The translations under genes and the position numbers were made by a program. This document shows positions 8,119-15,475 of a stretch of 24,086 nucleotides of DNA, piece by piece (within the stretch, counting starts at the first letter, position 1; every line of letters begins with the position of its first letter). The DNA is taken from positions 1 through 24,086 of the forward strand of contig BTRA01000034.1 of NCBI GenBank assembly GCA_036986155.1. Direction: 5' to 3'. Origin of the DNA: JACZXQ01 sp036986155. GTDB lineage: Bacteria > Gemmatimonadota > Gemmatimonadetes > Longimicrobiales > Gaopeijiaceae. Under the pieces are notes generated by a model, which was not told where the DNA came from, made no database searches, and saw only the letters and a program-made list of their open reading frames with translations.

Positions 8119-9705
8119 ATGAGGGATCCGTCACGTAGGGAAGACGCTAAGAATCTCGGAATCGTTTATGGAACTGGCGCGGTGGCGGCCCTCCTCACAG
8201 CCGTGCTGTTACTCAAGGCGAGTCCCGCACCGGTCATGGAGGTAGTCGTCGAGGCCGCACCCGACCCGGTGCCGGTGATCATGCCTGAGCCGGCAGCGGA
8301 GCCAATCGTGCCGGCGGAGCCAATCCAGACTTCGGGAGACAATCGGCTGTACGGTACTGTCACTACGATCACCGGAAGACGGTACGAGGGCTACGTCCGC
8401 TGGGATCGGAACGAGGGCAGTTGGGCCGACCTACTGGACGCCAACAAACAACCTGACCACGGCAATGACCGCGTCGTGCGGACGCGGCGAGTTCCCGAAC
8501 GAGCCAGAGACGCGCGCAAACGAGCCAGAAGCCTCCGCGAACGGGCGAGGGATGGTGACAGGGACAGGGATGGTGAGAGAAGCTTCAAACTCGACGTCCT
8601 GGAGGACTTGGACGACCTTGAGCACGTAGCGGACCTGGAGGACCTCTCGCGGATCGCGATAGCCATCGCAGAGCGCTCACGTGAGAGCCGCGCCGGTGCC
8701 CCGACCATCGTCATAAGCGGCCGCAGCATCAGGAGTGGCATACTACAAAGCTTCTCCTTCGGCACGAGCGCCACTCAGTCCGGCATACGGTTCGGCCACC
8801 TCAAGAGCATCGCGGCGCTCGACTCGCGCACGGCACTCTTCACGCTCAAATCGGGTGAGGAAATGGTGTTCAGCGCCAACGCCACAGACCTGGGCTCCAA
8901 CCTTCGAGCATTGGTCGTCGAGCAGGTGGACGGCGACGTGATAGAGCTCGCATGGGGCGACCTCGACGTGGTCGAGTTCGAGGCGGCGCCCGAAGACGCG
9001 TCACCACCCTCGAGCCGAAACTACGGGACCATGACGACCCATTCCGGGCTGGAGTTCACCGGGTACATCACCTGGGACGTGGATGAGATCTATTCGTCCG
9101 ACATTCTCAATGGTGATGATGGTCGTGATGACCGCGAGATTCCGTTCGGATCCATCGAGAGGATCGACCGGGACAGCTCGAGGGGTGCGATGGTCACGCT
9201 CGACACCGGTGAGGAGGTGCTCCTCAGCGGCACCAACGATGTCGACGAGTCCAACAACGGCATCTCGGTGTCGGACCCAGGGCTCGGGCAGGTGAAGGTG
9301 AACTGGTACGACTTCGCGTCGGTCCGGTTCCATGAGGCGGAGTCTCAAGCCGGTTACGGACAATTCGACGGTGGCCAGGCGATCTTCGGCACTGTGAAGA
9401 CCAAGAACGGTGGGGATTACACCGGCGAGATAGTCTGGGACCTCGATGAGTCCTACACCTGGGAGATGCTGAACGGCGAGCAAGACGGCGTCGAGTTCCA
9501 CGTCGAGTTCTCAAAGATCGCGTCGTTGAGACCGATCTCGAGTTGGGGCACGAAAGTCACGCTCAAGGACGGCCGCACGTACGAGCTTCGCGGCTCGAAC
9601 GACGTTGACCACAGCAACCGAGGCATTCTGGTTCGCCTCGAGAACGGTGACGAGGTTCAGGTGGAGTGGGATGATCTGGAGGAGGTACGTCTCCAGAATC
9701 GTTGA
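8119..9705 (+). CDS. Membrane-anchored protein with three copies of an undescribed beta-rich repeat
   Basis: A 528-residue protein of no family I recognise. One transmembrane segment (about residues 14-31) is followed by a Pro/Val/Glu-rich linker to residue 75, so the bulk is probably periplasmic. Three units follow, starting near residues 77, 301 and 422, each opening YGT-x-T-x-x-G-x-x-x-x-G-x-x-x-WD. Units 2 and 3 continue in register: an acidic loop, a short strand ending SI or SL, then VTLxxGxxxxLxGxNDVxxSNxGI and a final VxVxWxDxxxVR. The first unit is interrupted at about residues 115-185 by a highly charged Arg/Asp tract (RARDARKRARSLRERARDGD) and a Leu/Asp-rich helix. I chose ATG 8119 over GTG 8113 for better spacing from AGAGG. 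A good terminator follows, so it is monocistronic. It could be a scaffold or surface-binding protein. Confidence 0.8.
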   Translation: MRDPSRREDAKNLGIVYGTGAVAALLTAVLLLKASPAPVMEVVVEAAPDPVPVIMPEPAAEPIVPAEPIQTSGDNRLYGTVTTITGRRYEGYVRWDRNEGSWADLLDANKQPDHGNDRVVRTRRVPERARDARKRARSLRERARDGDRDRDGERSFKLDVLEDLDDLEHVADLEDLSRIAIAIAERSRESRAGAPTIVISGRSIRSGILQSFSFGTSATQSGIRFGHLKSIAALDSRTALFTLKSGEEMVFSANATDLGSNLRALVVEQVDGDVIELAWGDLDVVEFEAAPEDASPPSSRNYGTMTTHSGLEFTGYITWDVDEIYSSDILNGDDGRDDREIPFGSIERIDRDSSRGAMVTLDTGEEVLLSGTNDVDESNNGISVSDPGLGQVKVNWYDFASVRFHEAESQAGYGQFDGGQAIFGTVKTKNGGDYTGEIVWDLDESYTWEMLNGEQDGVEFHVEFSKIASLRPISSWGTKVTLKDGRTYELRGSNDVDHSNRGILVRLENGDEVQVEWDDLEEVRLQNR

Positions 9706-9730
9706 TCGCTCCTGGGTCGACGCGAGAAGG

Positions 9731-9768
9731 AAGAGGGGCCCCGCGGCCGTGGGGTCCCTCTTTCGTTG
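9731..9768 (+). terminator. Rho-independent terminator after the repeat protein gene
   Basis: AAGAGGGGCCCC (9731-9742) pairs with GGGGTCCCTCTT (9751-9762), one pair being G-T, with an 8-base loop, followed by TCGTT. It starts 26 bases after the stop codon. This is the best intrinsic terminator in the window. Confidence 0.75.
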
Positions 9769-9838
9769 ACTTGTCGTAACGGTGTGGCAGCCCCCTCCTC
9801 TTGTGGCGCCGTGGGGGTCGAGGCCCCACCATAGACTC

Positions 9839-10588
9839 ATGAACCCTCATCATCGCATCGCCCTCACAGGCTCGACGTGTGGGCTTGCCGTGCTTCTCAG
9901 TGCATGCGCCACTAGAGCACCCGTACCGACCCCAGCGCCTGGGTCAGCGTCCGATCCTCCCGCAATTCATTGGGTCCGCACCGCGGCTGAGCACTATCTC
10001 CTGTTCGAGCAGACATACGCCTGGATCACCGAGCGCGTCGAGGCACGAGTAAGCAAACTGGAGCGCGGATCCTGGGCGGTGATCGTGGATGCCGACGAGA
10101 CTGTGCTCGACAACTCCGAGTACCAACTCCGCCGCTCCCGCCGGGGCCTCGGCTACACGTCCGACAGCTGGGCCGTTTGGGTACGCGAAGAAGCGGCTCC
10201 GGCCCTCCCTGGTGCGGTGGGGTTCCTACGTAGGGTCAGGGAACTCGGTGGGCGGGTGGCGGTGGTCACGAACCGAAACGAGGACGTGTGCGATTCGACG
10301 CGCCGGAACCTCGTGGCAGTCGGGCTGACCGTCGACGTGGTGTTGTGCCGGCAGCCCGGAGTCTCGGAGAAGGAGACACGGTCGCGGTCGGTGCAGGACG
10401 GTACGACGGGCTCGGGCCTTCCACCCCTGGAGATCGTCGCCTGGGTGGGCGACAACATTCACGACTTTCCAGGCGGTTCTCAGGACCTGCTCGACGCGGA
10501 TCCGGGGTTTGCGGCAAACTTTGGAGTGCGCTTCTTCGTGCTTCCCAATCCGATGTACGGGAGTTGGGAGCGGAACCCGCCCGAGTGA
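9839..10588 (+). CDS. e(P4)-type acid phosphatase / 5'-nucleotidase lipoprotein (HAD class IIIB)
   Basis: A 249-residue outer-envelope lipoprotein. The ATG at 9839 gives a signal peptide with lipobox LSAC and Cys23. HAD phosphatase motifs are in order: motif I is DADET at residues 84-88 (Asp84 nucleophile, Asp86 acid/base) followed by VLDNSEYQ, as in the e(P4)/AphA-related DDDD superfamily; motif II is the TNR stretch near residue 142 (VVTNRNEDVCD); a Lys in the VSEKETRSR region could serve as motif III; motif IV is GDNIHDF with Asp205. The family removes phosphate from nucleoside monophosphates and other organic phosphates outside the inner membrane, in Haemophilus as part of NAD/heme nutrition. 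It stands alone between a terminator and a convergent gene. Substrate not predictable. Confidence 0.88.
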   Translation: MNPHHRIALTGSTCGLAVLLSACATRAPVPTPAPGSASDPPAIHWVRTAAEHYLLFEQTYAWITERVEARVSKLERGSWAVIVDADETVLDNSEYQLRRSRRGLGYTSDSWAVWVREEAAPALPGAVGFLRRVRELGGRVAVVTNRNEDVCDSTRRNLVAVGLTVDVVLCRQPGVSEKETRSRSVQDGTTGSGLPPLEIVAWVGDNIHDFPGGSQDLLDADPGFAANFGVRFFVLPNPMYGSWERNPPE

Positions 10589-10612
10589 TCAGGGCGGCCG
10601 GTGGGCCGAGCA

Positions 10613-10634
10613 GAGGTGGGAGCCGGCCCACCTC
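10613..10634. terminator. Shared hairpin between convergent phosphatase and spt-like genes
   Basis: GAGGTGGG (10613-10620) pairs perfectly with CCCACCTC (10627-10634) around a 6-base loop. It lies 24 bases after the phosphatase stop and just one base past the stop of the minus-strand synthase gene, so it can serve both strands. No T-run is present on either strand. Confidence 0.45.
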
Positions 10635-10635
10635 C

Positions 10636-11823
10636 CTAGGCGGGCGCCTGCTCACGGAGGGCGGCGAAGGCCTCACAGATCCGGCTGATCTGCTCCGCTG
10701 TATGGGCGGCGCTGACGCTACACCGCACCAGGGATTCTCCGGCGGGTGTTGCGGGAGGAAGCATGAGGTTGACGTAGACGCCCTCGTCAATCAAGCCGCG
10801 CCAGAGCGCTAGGGCCTGGTCCGGCGTGTCGAGACGGGCCGCAACTACAGGACTCACGTCGGGACCCAGTCGGTAGCCGAGGGCCTCCAGTTCGCCATAG
10901 AGACGCCTGGCGTTGTCCCAAAGCCGCTCCCTCAACTCCGGGCGGGAACGTAGAATGGACAACGCCTTTCGGGTCGAGGCGACCACAGAGGGGGCCGGGG
11001 ATGCCGTAAAGATGTAAGGTCGACTGGAGTAACGAACCAACTCCAACTCTGGCCGTTCACTCACCGAAAAGCCGCCGACTCCGCCAAGACTCTTGCTGAA
11101 CGTACCGACGATGAAGTCCACGTCGGCCGCAGTTCCGGTTTCCTCGGCCAGGCCCCGGCCGTTCTCGCCCAACACCCCAAGCGAGTGCGCCTCGTCCACC
11201 ATCAAGAAGCAGCCGTAGCGACGCTTGAGTTCAACGATCTCCTCCAATGGAGCCCGGTCGCCGAGCATACTGTAGAGTCCCTCGACGATGATCAGCGTCC
11301 TGGCGGCTTGCTCACCGACCCGGCCAAGGCGCTTATTCAAGCTTTCCGGGTCATTGTGGCGGAATCGCAGAATGTCCGCGCCGCTCAGCCGGCAGCCGTC
11401 ATAGATGCTCGCGTGGCAGTCCGCATCGATCATGGCCACGTCGCCGGGACCGACCAGAGCGCTGATCATGCCCAGGTTGGCCAGATAGCCTGCGGAAAAA
11501 ACGATCGCCGAGCAGCAACCGTAGAAATCGGCCAGGTCGCGCTCCAGTTGGAGGTGGCTCGCGTAGCTGCCGTTCGCCATGCGCGAGCCGGTTGTCCCGG
11601 TACCGCCCGAGGCCAGGGCATCGGTTGCGGCCTCGAGGCATCCAGGATCGAAGGTCAGGCCTAGGTAGTTGTTGGTCCCCGCCAGTACGACGGTGCGCCC
11701 GCCGATCCTGGCCTCGGTGGCCGAATAGACCTCCTCCACCGGAACTCCGAACGGGTCGCTCTCCCCATGAAGCAGGTCTTCGCGGTTCTGAGCAAGCGCC
11801 CTGAGACGGTCCATCAGCGACAT
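10636..11823 (-). CDS. spt: Serine palmitoyltransferase-like alpha-oxoamine synthase (first step of sphingolipid synthesis)
   Basis: A 395-residue PLP enzyme of the alpha-oxoamine synthase family, usual length about 400. It would condense an amino acid, most likely L-serine, with an acyl thioester to a 3-keto long-chain base with loss of CO2. Visible residues: His138 in DADCHAS (stacks on the PLP ring), the DEAHS motif with Asp210 and His213, and the Schiff-base Lys244 in TFSKSLGGVGGF. The FSKS form is usual in serine palmitoyltransferases, while BioF has LSKALG and Kbl LGKALG. No biotin gene is near, and the two upstream partners make an acyl-ACP. The ATG at 11823 overlaps the carrier-protein stop as TGATG, with GAGGA 6 bases upstream. 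The enzyme should be cytosolic or membrane-associated. A cysteate- or alanine-using relative (sulfonolipid or 1-deoxy type) cannot be excluded from motifs alone. Confidence 0.8.
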   Translation of the reverse strand: MSLMDRLRALAQNREDLLHGESDPFGVPVEEVYSATEARIGGRTVVLAGTNNYLGLTFDPGCLEAATDALASGGTGTTGSRMANGSYASHLQLERDLADFYGCCSAIVFSAGYLANLGMISALVGPGDVAMIDADCHASIYDGCRLSGADILRFRHNDPESLNKRLGRVGEQAARTLIIVEGLYSMLGDRAPLEEIVELKRRYGCFLMVDEAHSLGVLGENGRGLAEETGTAADVDFIVGTFSKSLGGVGGFSVSERPELELVRYSSRPYIFTASPAPSVVASTRKALSILRSRPELRERLWDNARRLYGELEALGYRLGPDVSPVVAARLDTPDQALALWRGLIDEGVYVNLMLPPATPAGESLVRCSVSAAHTAEQISRICEAFAALREQAPA

Positions 11824-12071
11824 CAATGTTCCTCTGTGAGACCGTGTATGAGCGTAGCCAACTCACCGGCCGTCTGTACGTCCGAAAGAGCGTTCAGCGG
11901 GACCGAAACGTCGAACTCGTCTTCCACATCGAGGATAATGTCTACGAGCGTGGTCGAGTCAAGACCTAGGGTGCGCACTAGATCGGTATCACTATCCAGC
12001 TCCACTCCGGGTCGGGCCAGTGGTCGCATGTGGACGAACAACCGCGCCAATATGTCATCGTAACTTGCCAT
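11823..12071 (-). CDS. Acyl carrier protein dedicated to the spt-like synthase
   Basis: An 82-residue acidic helical protein of acyl-carrier-protein size. The phosphopantetheine site is Ser39 in LGLDSTTLVD (DST rather than the usual DSL). The sequence around it, a hydrophobic helix II with VDIILDVEDEFDVSVPL, is typical for ACPs. It should carry the fatty acid made available by the acyl-AMP ligase encoded just upstream on the same strand and hand it to the synthase encoded just downstream; the stop/start overlap TGATG couples the two proteins. In Caulobacter the same trio (ACP, acyl-ACP synthetase, Spt) is needed for ceramide production. A GGAAG ribosome-binding site sits close to the ATG. This is not the housekeeping AcpP: the flanking residues diverge and no fab genes are near. 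Confidence 0.88.
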   Translation of the reverse strand: MASYDDILARLFVHMRPLARPGVELDSDTDLVRTLGLDSTTLVDIILDVEDEFDVSVPLNALSDVQTAGELATLIHGLTEEH

Positions 12072-12202
12072 GATTCTTCCAGTCCGGATCGAGTCCCGTT
12101 CCCAGGGGCGGCTGCGAGTGGTACACCGGGCTCACGGCCCAGCGTCTTTTTGAGAGGCGCGATGTCGGATGGACCGGTGAGCTGGTGCCCAATGGAGCCC
12201 GT

Positions 12203-12218
12203 TGCACCGGTCGGTGCA
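12203..12218. repeat. Short inverted repeat in the 157-bp gap between the acyl-AMP ligase and ACP genes
   Basis: TGCACC (12203-12208) and GGTGCA (12213-12218) form a hairpin with a 4-base loop, 11 bases beyond the ligase stop on the minus strand. The gap is longer than its neighbours' overlaps. The hairpin may set a processing or attenuation point between ligase and carrier-protein expression. No T-run is seen. Confidence 0.25.
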
Positions 12219-12228
12219 CCGAGGCGGG

Positions 12229-13983
12229 TCAGGCTGTGCTTGCCGCCTCGGCGACGGCCAGTGGCTCGTCCCATTCGACCCGCTCCAGAAACCCACGCCG
12301 CGCAGCGTCGCGGGACAGCTTTCCCGATGACGTCTTCGGAAGCGTCCGCGGCGGCACGAGGTCGACGAGGCAGTGCACCCCAAAGCTCCCGTACACGGAG
12401 CTTTGGACCAGCGACTTGAGCTGATCTCGTTCCGCCACGTCGGAGATGCGACACTGGACTACCAGAACCGCGGTCTCCACGCCATCAGGATCCGCCACAG
12501 CGAATGCCGACGCATCACCGATTCGGACCTGCTGCTGCTGTTCGGCCAAATACTCCAGATCCTGCGGCCAAATGTTACGGCCATTGATGATGATGAGGTC
12601 CTTTGAGCGCCCGGTTACGAACAGGCCATCTTCCGTCATGTAGCCTAGGTCGCCCGTTTCCAGCCACCCATCCTCCGTCAGGACCTCTTTCGTCAACTGC
12701 GGATCGTCGAAGTAACCGCTCATGACACTCGGGCCTCGGAGCGTTACTCGGCCAGTCCGCCGGTACCCGAGACTGGCCCCCGCCTCATCACGGATGACGA
12801 CCTCGTGCTCGGGCAGGATCCGGCCGCAGTTGACGACCTCTCTGATCTCCCGGGCATCCGGTTCGGCCAGTACGGCGACACCCTCGTCGGAGAGGGCGTC
12901 GGCGTCCACACGCTCGGCGAGCACTCCACCCCCGACCGGAGAAAACGCCACCGCCAAGGACGATTCCGCCAGCCCGTAGCAGGGAAGGAATGCACGAGGG
13001 TCGAACCCGGCGGGTTTCAAGCTTTGGGCGAAGCGCTCCAACGAACCAAGTCGAATCATCTCGGCCCCTACACCGGCGATCCGCCAAGTGCTCAGATCCA
13101 ACTCCGCTAGGTCGTCGGCGCGGAGGCGCTGGTCGCAGAGTTGGAATGCGATCGGCGGCCCGAAGGCGATCGTCGCCCGGTTACGGCTGATGAGCTTCAA
13201 CCATTGCACGGGCCTCACCGCAAAGTCCCGTGTTCGGAGATAATCCACTGAGACCTGCGAGACCATCGGACCCAGCAAGAAGCCCACGAGACCCATGTCG
13301 TGGTAGAAGGGCAACCACGACACACATCGATCACCGGGTCTCACCCCCAAACCCTGTCGGACGATGCCACGGAGGTTGCTCATGACCGTCGACTCGGTAA
13401 TGATGACGCCCCGCGGGAACCGCGTACTGCCCGAAGTGAACTGCAGGTATGCGATTTCGTCCGGCTCCGTGGCATGAAGCTCAATGTCGGCTTCGGGTAA
13501 CGCCGCGAGATCGCCGAACGACCTCGGGGCCAGCCCGGGCAGGCCCTCGGAAGCTTCTTCCAGGAACGGCAGCAACTCGGTCGGAGCGAGGGCCAGAGCG
13601 GGTCTAATGCCGACCAGAAGCCGACGCAACTGCTCAACATACGCCGCGTGACCGCCGAGATTCAAAGAGATCGGGAGGGCCACCGGAATGAGTCCTGCGT
13701 ACTGGCAGGCGAAGAACAGGACCGCGAACTCCGGGTCGGTCTCGGCGACAGCCGCGATACGGTCCCCACGCGAAAGACCTGTTCCCAGGAGCCTGCGAGC
13801 GAGCGACCTGGCACGACGCCGGAGGGCGCTATACGGCATCGCCTCCCTCAGGCGGCCCCTGGAGTCGTAAAAGTCGAATCCGGTTGCACCCGAAGCAGCG
13901 TAGTCCAAGGCCTCGGCCAGGGTAGCAAAATCGGCCAGCCGATGCGGAAGATCGTGATTAGAAGGGTTGGAAACGATGTTCAA
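12229..13983 (-). CDS. Fatty acyl-AMP ligase / acyl-ACP synthetase (FAAL type)
   Basis: A 584-residue member of the adenylate-forming superfamily. FAAL-type signatures: LQFTSGSTRFPRG at residues 180-192 (P-loop-like A3 motif with STR rather than the STG usual in CoA ligases), SWLPFYHDMGLVG at 222-234, the A5-type YGLAESSLAVAF, TGDLGYM, and RSKDLIIINGRNIWPQDLE in the C-terminal subdomain. Lys555 in TSSGKLSR is the A10 catalytic lysine. It would activate a free fatty acid with ATP and load it on the adjacent carrier protein. The start is TTG at 13981-13983, backed by AAAGGA 8 bases upstream. It is the first gene of the leftward operon, divergent from the N-acyltransferase operon. It could also act in a polyketide/lipopeptide pathway, but no such synthase is here. 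Confidence 0.87.
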   Translation of the reverse strand: MNIVSNPSNHDLPHRLADFATLAEALDYAASGATGFDFYDSRGRLREAMPYSALRRRARSLARRLLGTGLSRGDRIAAVAETDPEFAVLFFACQYAGLIPVALPISLNLGGHAAYVEQLRRLLVGIRPALALAPTELLPFLEEASEGLPGLAPRSFGDLAALPEADIELHATEPDEIAYLQFTSGSTRFPRGVIITESTVMSNLRGIVRQGLGVRPGDRCVSWLPFYHDMGLVGFLLGPMVSQVSVDYLRTRDFAVRPVQWLKLISRNRATIAFGPPIAFQLCDQRLRADDLAELDLSTWRIAGVGAEMIRLGSLERFAQSLKPAGFDPRAFLPCYGLAESSLAVAFSPVGGGVLAERVDADALSDEGVAVLAEPDAREIREVVNCGRILPEHEVVIRDEAGASLGYRRTGRVTLRGPSVMSGYFDDPQLTKEVLTEDGWLETGDLGYMTEDGLFVTGRSKDLIIINGRNIWPQDLEYLAEQQQQVRIGDASAFAVADPDGVETAVLVVQCRISDVAERDQLKSLVQSSVYGSFGVHCLVDLVPPRTLPKTSSGKLSRDAARRGFLERVEWDEPLAVAEAASTA

Positions 13984-14280
13984 CTAAGAGTCCTTTTCGC
14001 CTGCTGCCTGTCCGATGTGAGCAGTACCTTGCCGGCGGGAGAACACGAGCCCACGGGGCTCAGAGTTGCTCCGACGCGGCCGCGACGGTTCGCCCATCCG
14101 TACAAAAGCCAGGGCCTACGGAAAAAGGTTCCACACACCGCGCCCTCCACACTTCCCGTTCACGTGCTTGTGAGCGCGTGTGAAGATACCTAAGATCCTC
14201 TTTTCTCGTAAGGATTGAAAGGCTTTTATGGCGATCCGCAACATTCCCCGAAACCACTGAACGGACGAGGCCTGCAACCA
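13984..14280. promoter_or_regulatory. Divergent control region between the two arms of the putative sphingolipid locus
   Basis: These 297 bases separate the leftward ligase-ACP-spt operon from the rightward acyltransferase operon. They contain a perfect 6-base hairpin with a 3-base loop (GAGCCC at 14047-14052, GGGCTC at 14056-14061). A loose inverted repeat, TTCAC at 14159-14163 and GTGAA at 14180-14184, sits over the -35 to spacer part of the rightward promoter candidate and could be an operator. I see no convincing leftward promoter boxes. Open frames crossing it are not credible genes. Confidence 0.5.
14168..14196 (+). promoter_or_regulatory. Candidate sigma70-type promoter for the rightward operon
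   Basis: TTGTGA at 14168-14173 and TAAGAT at 14191-14196 are separated by 17 bases; each matches the standard boxes at four of six positions. The surrounding sequence is locally A/T-rich compared with the rest of the window. Transcription would start near 14203, leaving a leader of about 78 bases before the ATG at 14281. Confidence 0.4.
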
Positions 14281-15456
14281 ATGGAAGGGGTGGAACGCGC
14301 CCGAGAGAGCGTGGTCGTACGCCCCGTTCTCACGCGGCGTGACCTTTCGGCTTTTATCAATGTGCCTCACCACGTGTACCAAGACGATCCGGCTTGGATT
14401 CCACCTCTGCGACTGGAGCGCAGGCTGCACCTTTCGCCGCGGCACAACGCTTATTTCCAGCACGCTTACTGGCGAGGGTGGGTGGCCTCTCGGGATCGGC
14501 AGCCCGTAGGGCGCATCAGTGCCCAGATAGACGAACTCGAACGCCAGCACCACGGCGCGGATCGAGGTCAGTTCGGTTTTCTTGATGCCACTGACGATCG
14601 GTCTGTTTTTGCGGCCCTATTCAACGCCGCCGAAGAATGGTTGCTTGCAGAAGGTGCGCACCGAATCCGGGGACCCTTCAACTTCTCCATCAATCAAGAA
14701 TGCGGACTTCTGGTGGATGGGTTCGAGCACCCACCGATGGTCATGATGGGCCATGGCCGCCCCTATTACGAGGCTCACCTTCGGCATCTGGGCTACGCGC
14801 CCGCGAAGGATCTGCTCGCACTGTGGATCGAATCCGATTTCGAGCACCCGCCAGTGATGCAGTCGCTCCTTAAGCGCTACGCCCGCCGCATCCGAGTCCG
14901 TCCCATGAACGGGGGCGACGTGGGCGAGGAGTTCGAGCTCCTGCGCACGATCTTCAACGACGCATGGGCGAATAATTGGGGCTTCGTGCCCTTCACGGAG
15001 GCCGAGTTCAGCGAAATCGGCAAACAGCTTCGCATGCTCGTGAGCGACGACTTGGTACAGATCGCTGACGTCGACGGGGTCGCTGCCGCCTTCATGATCT
15101 GTCTGCCGAACTTGAACGAGGCGATTCGTGATCTCGATGGCCGGCTGTTTCCCTTCGGTTGGGCCAAGGCACTATGGCGGTTACGGCGGCGGCGAGTTAG
15201 GACCGGGCGAATCGCGCTGATGGGCGTGCGGCGGCAATACCACGACTCCCCACTCGGTGCAGCCCTCGCCATGTCGGTGATCGGCGCGACGCAGGCCCCG
15301 ACCCTGCGTCAGGGGATAGAGGGTGCCGAGTTGTCCTGGATTCTGGAAGACAATGGGGGGTTGCTCAACATCCTCGAGACGCTCGGTGCCCGGCCATACA
15401 AGCGCTATCGTATCTTCGAGAAGACTCTGCCGGCCACCTCCGCGTCCGACGGTTGA
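14281..15456 (+). CDS. GNAT-type N-acyltransferase, candidate bacterial ceramide synthase
   Basis: A 391-residue protein of a GNAT-like family often labelled hypothetical. Recognisable blocks: HHVYQDDPAWIPPLRLERR at about residues 27-45, GRISAQIDE, RGPFNFSINQECGLLVDGF, MMGHGRPYYEAHLRHLGY, and the C-terminal WILEDNGGLLNILETLGARP followed by YKRYRIFEK. This block order matches, from memory, the group that contains the Caulobacter ceramide synthase (bCerS), which N-acylates the long-chain base with an acyl-CoA. The place opposite an Spt/ACP/ligase operon strongly supports that role here. ATG 14281 is chosen over TTG 14215 because conserved sequence begins only after it and a GAGG lies upstream. 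The kinase gene starts 19 bases after the stop. The acyl donor and substrate are not proven by the sequence; other lipid or amino-acid N-acyltransferases remain possible. Confidence 0.75.
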   Translation: MEGVERARESVVVRPVLTRRDLSAFINVPHHVYQDDPAWIPPLRLERRLHLSPRHNAYFQHAYWRGWVASRDRQPVGRISAQIDELERQHHGADRGQFGFLDATDDRSVFAALFNAAEEWLLAEGAHRIRGPFNFSINQECGLLVDGFEHPPMVMMGHGRPYYEAHLRHLGYAPAKDLLALWIESDFEHPPVMQSLLKRYARRIRVRPMNGGDVGEEFELLRTIFNDAWANNWGFVPFTEAEFSEIGKQLRMLVSDDLVQIADVDGVAAAFMICLPNLNEAIRDLDGRLFPFGWAKALWRLRRRRVRTGRIALMGVRRQYHDSPLGAALAMSVIGATQAPTLRQGIEGAELSWILEDNGGLLNILETLGARPYKRYRIFEKTLPATSASDG

Positions 15457-15475
15457 CGGTCATCCACGAGCCAAG

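Noticed and set aside
10636..11823. 8-amino-7-oxononanoate synthase (BioF) or Kbl annotation for the oxoamine synthase
   Set aside because: The lysine motif is FSKS rather than LSKALG or LGKALG, no biotin or threonine-degradation genes are near, and the ligase/ACP/GNAT context fits a sphingolipid synthase.
12030..12419. Plus- and minus-strand open frames over the 157-bp gap between ligase and ACP genes
   Set aside because: They extend into both neighbouring real genes as shadows and show no start signal or family resemblance; the gap is better read as a short intercistronic region.
13648..14193. A plus-strand frame of 181 codons crossing the divergent intergenic region
   Set aside because: Most of it lies antisense to the acyl-AMP ligase gene, it has no ribosome-binding site or domain, and the ligase motifs on the minus strand are unambiguous.
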